This document shows positions 60,301-64,000 of a DNA stretch of 64,000 bases, one piece after another. Each line of letters opens with the position of its first letter. Positions within the stretch are counted from its first letter, which is position 1. A program made the position numbers and the translations under genes. Below the pieces are notes generated by a model, which was not told where the DNA came from, did no database searches, and saw only the letters and a program-made list of their open reading frames with translations. The DNA is taken from assembly GCF_904849725.1 (NCBI RefSeq), contig NC_058518.1:212610741-212674740 (forward strand), given 5' to 3'. Origin of the DNA: Hordeum vulgare subsp. vulgare. Lineage: Eukaryota > Streptophyta > Magnoliopsida > Poales > Poaceae.

Positions 60301-61069
60301 ACATCCGTGAAACGTTGAGCATTGTTCAAGTTGCCATCATACTGACACATTAGACCCTCACTGCAGCTGAGAGGCATGATTCGCCATTCAATCCAACATC
60401 GGATCAAGTCGACGCTAGTAAAACCATTGGCGTTCAGATCCCTCAGCACGGGCCAAATAGACTTGTGGGCGGCTTATTCCTGTGGAGTCAGAGGCTCGAG
60501 GAGTTGAAAATCCATTGGAAGACGACTTTCTCTGTAATCTGGTAGGGGATTTTCATGGTCTGGAGCAGTGTTCTTGTAGTAAAACTAGGTCTTCCCCCAA
60601 CCCTTAGGGTGGCTGGGTAAGGCGACAAAAAGAAAGCCAGTTTCACGCCGCCTTTGGATGGTAACTCCGCCAAGCTCCAAGCTTGGACCATCAGCACATT
60701 CTGTTTGGCGGTTCACATAGAAAATTCTCTAAACAAGGAAACGGTACGTTATATCCCTAAGTATGCTTCACAATAAACCTGGAATTGGCACATGTTACTG
60801 ATTGAATTGGGACCCAAATCTTGGGGATGGAGATTGAAAAAGCAGAGGGCGTCTCGAAAGAACTTTGAGCCGGGAGGACAGAAGCCTCGCTCTAAGTGGT
60901 CTGCCAAGACCACTACTTCCCCTTCGGCGGGTTGAGGTCGTGCTTATGTGGCAGGAGCTCTCCATTCAATCACCTCCTTAGGGGGCAAGACTCCCATTGA
61001 CACAAAACGTTGCAAGGCTGCTTCATCAATATCACAAGGTAACCAGTCGCATTTCGATGACTTTGACAT
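57342..61069 (-). pseudogene. Antisense extra gene of the Tat element (Transposase_28-like), multi-exon
   Basis: Read leftwards from ATG 61069-61067 the protein begins MSKSSKCDWLPCDIDEAAL. After an in-frame TAA at 60946-60944 it shows DHLERGFCPPGSKFFRDALC and NLHPQDLGPNSIS. A second block (60650-60130) has WFYYKNTAPDHENPLPDYRE and RCWIEWRIMPLS. A third (59430-59006) is acidic. A coiled coil lies at 58272-58038 and is followed by a clear splice donor (TTTTTG|GTAAGT). The last block (about 57890-57342) has DEAILWWLADCQDTIKYIKD and FFPEYKDDGSKFTQEDY. This is the family annotated as putative gypsy-type transposon protein and known as an antisense ORF downstream of pol in grass Tat elements. Exon edges are approximate. 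Function is unknown. Confidence 0.75.
58465..58902 (+). repeat. 76-bp tandem repeat, five full units and one partial
   Basis: Units start at 58465, 58541, 58617, 58693, 58769 and 58845, each exactly 76 bp except the last (about 58 bp). The conserved core is AAGACCCGACTCATCTTC followed by AAGAAGATGACCCG, CCCTTGGGGGCTACAGG. Units contain the palindrome CATCTTCAAGAAGATG, perfect in the fifth unit and with one change in others. The array lies between two coding blocks of the antisense gene, probably in an intron. Confidence 0.92.
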
Positions 61070-61596
61070 AATTTCCCAAGCCGGAAAAAAGTCTGCTGTA
61101 GGGATACAAATGGTGGGTTATTCTAATGACTAGCGAGAGGGGACATCATAATGTTCTAAGTCGCCTAAGAATGACTAACGAGGGCGAGTCACAAAAAGAC
61201 TAAACTGATGTCATAGTAAGCCGCCGCAAGGTTGAGAAGGACCACAGACGATTGAATTTTGCTAAGTTTTGGAAGAACAATTTTTTTTATCAAAACTACA
61301 GAACAGTTTGCATCTACAAGCAGTACAGAAAAGAGAAGTTAATGGCTGAAATAAAAACAGCGAAGAACAGCAGCGATAGTAACTAAAAGGCGATGGATTT
61401 TCATGAAGAGATATCAGTAAAGTTTTTGCTAGATTCATCCTGCATCCGCTTTCACTACTTGTTAAGGGAGGTTCGTTGCGTTCAAAGGAATACATCAACC
61501 AACATTGCTAATGGAGGTGCGACGAACCCTAGAGGAGCTCCGGCGAACTATGGCACACGATTTGAGTAGATCTATACAAGGAGATGCATGCGTACT
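61070..61596 (-). other. Upstream region of the antisense gene
   Basis: No coding sequence. On the minus strand the bases near 61560-61495 (GCCGGAGCTCCTCTAGGG, GTCGCACCTCC) resemble a plant 5' untranslated leader. The antisense transcript probably starts close to, or inside, the LTR at 61597. Confidence 0.4.
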
Positions 61597-62085
61597 TGTT
61601 GGGGATATTACCTGTTACTAACCCGCCCTAGTTGCACCGGGTCACCGAATCAGGCGATTCATCTGAGCGTGATTCGGGCCTTGGCCTGGCAAGGCCGAAG
61701 GTTGTGTGGCGGTTTACAATTTCCGGAAGGTCTCCAAGCTTTGGAAGATGGCGACTTGGAGATCGTAGAGGTCACGATTCGTAGGAAGGAAAGTACCCTT
61801 GTAAACTCTAGGGACTCGACCTGTATATAAAGGCGAGTCCCAGGGAAGCAGAGGGCAGGTTAGAAATCATCGAGTGCTAGGTTTGGCGAGTTACGCCCTC
61901 CTTGTAATCGAAACCACATCAATACAAACCAAAGCAGGACATTGGCTTTTACCTCCTCGCGAGGGGCCGAACCTGGGTAAATCGCCGTGTCTCTCCCGCT
62001 TAACCCCTTTGAGTCGCCACCAAGGTGCGATGGCTCCAGTACTAAGTCCTTTCACGAGGACATCTGCCGTGACAAAACCACGACA
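61597..62085 (+). repeat. 489-bp Tat LTR between two copies of the family
   Basis: Begins TGTTGGGG and ends AACCACGACA (inverted ends TGTTGGGG against TGTCGTGG). TATATAAA lies at 61824-61831. The primer site follows at 62088. To the left is the 3' part of the split Tat element and to the right a new gag of the same family. It may therefore be the 3' LTR of one and the 5' LTR of the other. I see no strong polypurine tract just before it. Confidence 0.75.
61824..61831 (+). promoter_or_regulatory. TATA box of the Tat LTR
   Basis: TATATAAA in the context ACCTGTATATAAAGGCGAG, with about 255 bp of LTR downstream. Confidence 0.7.
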
Positions 62086-64000
62086 GTTGGCGCCCATCGT
62101 GGGGCCTACGCACGATGAAGTTGAGTTCTCAAAGGGAGCCCTACCAGGGTTTGGGAGTTACGCGACGGGGCTCATGACCTGGAGCCGCCGCGGGAAGACC
62201 TACATTGACAACCAGCAATGGGGGCCTGAAGCGGATTCGATCGAATCTGGTTACAGGGTCCCCTTCGGCAAGATCAACATCTTCATCGGCATGATCGGAT
62301 CACCCGTGCCTGAGCCGGACATCTCCACCGACATCGTCGAGCCGGCCAGGTACGTCCGCCCAGTAGTGACGCCAAATCTGACTCGCCCGGTCTTTGTGGG
62401 GTTCATGCAGGGATCGGAGGAGCCAAAACGCTCGGCGACCCAGGAAACTTCACCAGTCAACTCTGATGACGAATCATCCATGGGCGATTCAGATTCAATC
62501 CGGTATCTACATGGGGATTGTCTTGGGGGCTTGTCGCTGGCCATGGACCCCGAAGTCCTTGACCGAACCCGCCGCCAGATCGCCATTTATATGGCAGGAG
62601 CGACTCAACCCTCGCAAAACCCTACAGGAGGCGATGGAACCGGCGAGACGTCTAGAAGCCCGGCCACTGTCCTGGTGGATTTAGCGGCGGAGATCACAAA
62701 GCAGATGGCGACTCCCCTCACGCCCGAAAACAAGGAGGAGATAAACGCGGAGCTGGCAAAACTCAGAGAGGTAGTGGCAAAGGATCATCGGGATGCCGAG
62801 GTGGAGTCCGCCAGGATCGAGACTCGGCAAGCTCAAATTGCGGCCCAAAGGATGCGCTTAAATACTGACAACTGGCGACTCGAAAGACACCAGCGCGCAT
62901 CCAACGCCGTCCATCAATGGAGACACCAAGGTCGCCTGCCCCATGATCTCAACCCGACCCGCCTGTTCGACACTCCACGAACCCCTGGGGCGGGAGCCGC
63001 CCGAGGGGGAGGACCGGGTCAACCGCCTAACCCGCCGGTTCAGACGGCTGAGGATCGCATTCCCCGATTCCGGATGCCTCAAGGCCACTTTTTCAACCTG
63101 GTGGACAACGTCCTTGCTGCAACTCGCCATCTGGAATCTCTTCCGATTCACGGCAACACTCCTGCCGAGATAGAAGCAAGGAACGCCATTGAGATGTTGA
63201 AGACGGCGGTGGTTCAAAACGCCCAGTTCTCACATAGCCTAGATAGGCTGCATTCCACTCCCCAGGCGAGTTGCACCAGGAGTTGGCCAGAGGACCAGCC
63301 CGCCGTGAACAACGGATCGCGACCCGTCCCACAGGACAACCCGCCTGACCAGAACCCGCCGGGTCGGGATCTCCCGAACACCCAAGTCGCCCCGACCCCT
63401 CTCGTCGGGGGCGGTGGGCGAGTGCGGGTGCCATGCCTGGCCCCCGCCCTTCGTAACGAAAGGATGCCCAAAGATTTTAAGGGACCAAGAAAGGTGCCTA
63501 ACTACACCCCGGACCTTGAGCCGACATCGTGGGTCGAGAGTTATGAAATCGCCATGGACATGCTCGACGTAAACGAGGCAGTCTGCGCCAGATACTTCAC
63601 GATGATGCTCGAGGGGTCAGCACGTACTTGGTTGAAAAACTTACCTCCCAACTCCATCCAGACCTGGGCCGAGTTGAAATTGCGTTTCATCAAAAACTTC
63701 CGAGGAACTTGCAAATGTCCGATGACGATCGTCGATCTACAGCACTGTGTTCAGCGCCCTGATGAGTCGGCCCACCATTGGTCACGGCGGGTTGCGGAAA
63801 TTATCCATTCGTCAGATGGTATTACGGCGGCTTAGGCTGTGTTGATCCTCGAGCAGAATTGCCATTACGAACCCTTGGTGCAAAAATTGGGGCGACTCAA
63901 GCGAAAGGTCCAAGACATGAGAGAGCTGATGGACACCCTCACTAGGTACGCTGAAGCGGATGACACCAAAGATCCTGGTGTGGACGGTAAGGCTAATTCG
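62030..64000 (+). pseudogene. Tat gag of the right-hand copy, one stop, continues past the window
   Basis: The frame opens at ATG 62030, inside the LTR, reads through the LTR end and primer site (RQLAPIVGPTHDEVEF) and continues to TAG 63833-63835. After the stop the same phase is open to the end of the window (LILEQNCHYEPLVQK, DMRELMDTLTRY). The broken copy at 24325 has CAG at the matching place, so the stop is a C-to-T change. Parts: an N-terminal domain with SKGALPGFGSYA and SIESGYRVPFGKI; a coiled-coil stretch near 62730-62900; VDNVLAATRHLESLP; a Pro-rich linker; and the capsid core MPKDFKGPRKVPNYTP, YFTMMLEGSARTWLKNLPPNS. The protein would form the particle shell. It is far less damaged than the copy to the left. 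Confidence 0.85.
62088..62105 (+). other. Primer-binding site of the right-hand Tat copy
   Basis: TGGCGCCCATCGTGGGGC lies two bases after the LTR end. It is the same type as at 14549 and, on the minus strand, 12191. Confidence 0.75.

Larger units (their letters stand above)
14548..61596 (+). mobile_element. Tat-lineage Gypsy element in four pieces, host of three insertions
   Basis: One plus-strand element can be followed through 14548-16005, 24056-25120, 47424-49001 and 53954-61596. The order is primer site, gag, protease, RT, RNase H, a second RNase H, integrase, then an antisense extra gene. At each break the coding sense resumes on the far side of an insertion with a target duplication. 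Without insertions it would be about 11.7 kb. Its 5' LTR is missing: the primer site abuts a foreign LTR fragment. Stops and deletions occur in gag, the first RNase H region, the second RNase H and integrase. The archaeal-type second RNase H and the antisense gene mark the Tat branch. The LTR at 61597-62085 may be its 3' LTR, shared with the next copy. Confidence 0.8.

Overview
This window is intergenic DNA from a large grass genome, almost certainly Triticeae (wheat, Aegilops, barley or rye). I find no host gene, tRNA or rRNA. Nearly every base belongs to nested LTR retrotransposons. The grass assignment rests on a BARE/Angela/WIS-type Copia LTR (6117-7877), two Athila-lineage Gypsy elements with the LTR start TGATACGTCT and an Asp-tRNA-type primer site, several Tat-lineage elements (one with an antisense extra gene), and chromoviruses with 4-5 kb LTRs. 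Family identities are from recognition only; no database was searched.

Layout, left to right. (1) 1-9022 is the 3' end of a chromovirus: a decayed internal part, an integrase tail with chromodomain, and a long 3' LTR (3430-9022) that carries a BARE/Angela solo LTR with the target duplication CTTTT. (2) 9023-13028 is a minus-strand Tat element (LTR, primer site, broken gag, protease and RT) into which that chromovirus inserted. (3) 13029-14547 is a minus-strand fragment of another long-LTR element: LTR end, initiator-Met primer site and an upstream ORF. (4) 14548 to about 61596 is one plus-strand Tat element split into four pieces by three insertions: an Athila element (16006-24055), a second Athila element (25121-47423) that itself contains a full-length 14.1 kb chromovirus (29938-44023), and a 4952-bp solo LTR (49002-53953). 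Its gag, protease, RT, two RNase H domains and integrase can be followed across the pieces, with an antisense extra gene at its 3' end (57342-61069). (5) 61597-64000 is a 489-bp LTR followed by the primer site and gag of a second copy of the same Tat family, running off the window.

Target duplications define the nesting: CTTTT (BARE/Angela solo LTR), TTCCC (second Athila element), GGCAC (14.1 kb chromovirus), TTTTA (4.95 kb solo LTR), and CCCGC/CCCAC with one mismatch (first Athila element). The chromovirus at 29938-44023 is the best preserved. Its 1442-residue gag-pol frame is open, but the second catalytic Asp of the integrase is Asn and a stop codon removes the chromodomain. The two Athila elements code only for gag and protease and must have moved using enzymes from elsewhere.

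The points most worth a second look are: a possible dsRNA-binding-like domain in the upstream ORFs of two different long-LTR elements; candidate splice sites in front of both ORFs of the 14.1 kb element; gag frames that appear to start inside the LTR and read through the primer site in Tat elements; primer-site-like copies inside Athila LTRs; polypurine-tract copies in hairpins; an exact 76-bp minisatellite with a palindrome; and noncoding blocks shared by three otherwise different long LTR families.
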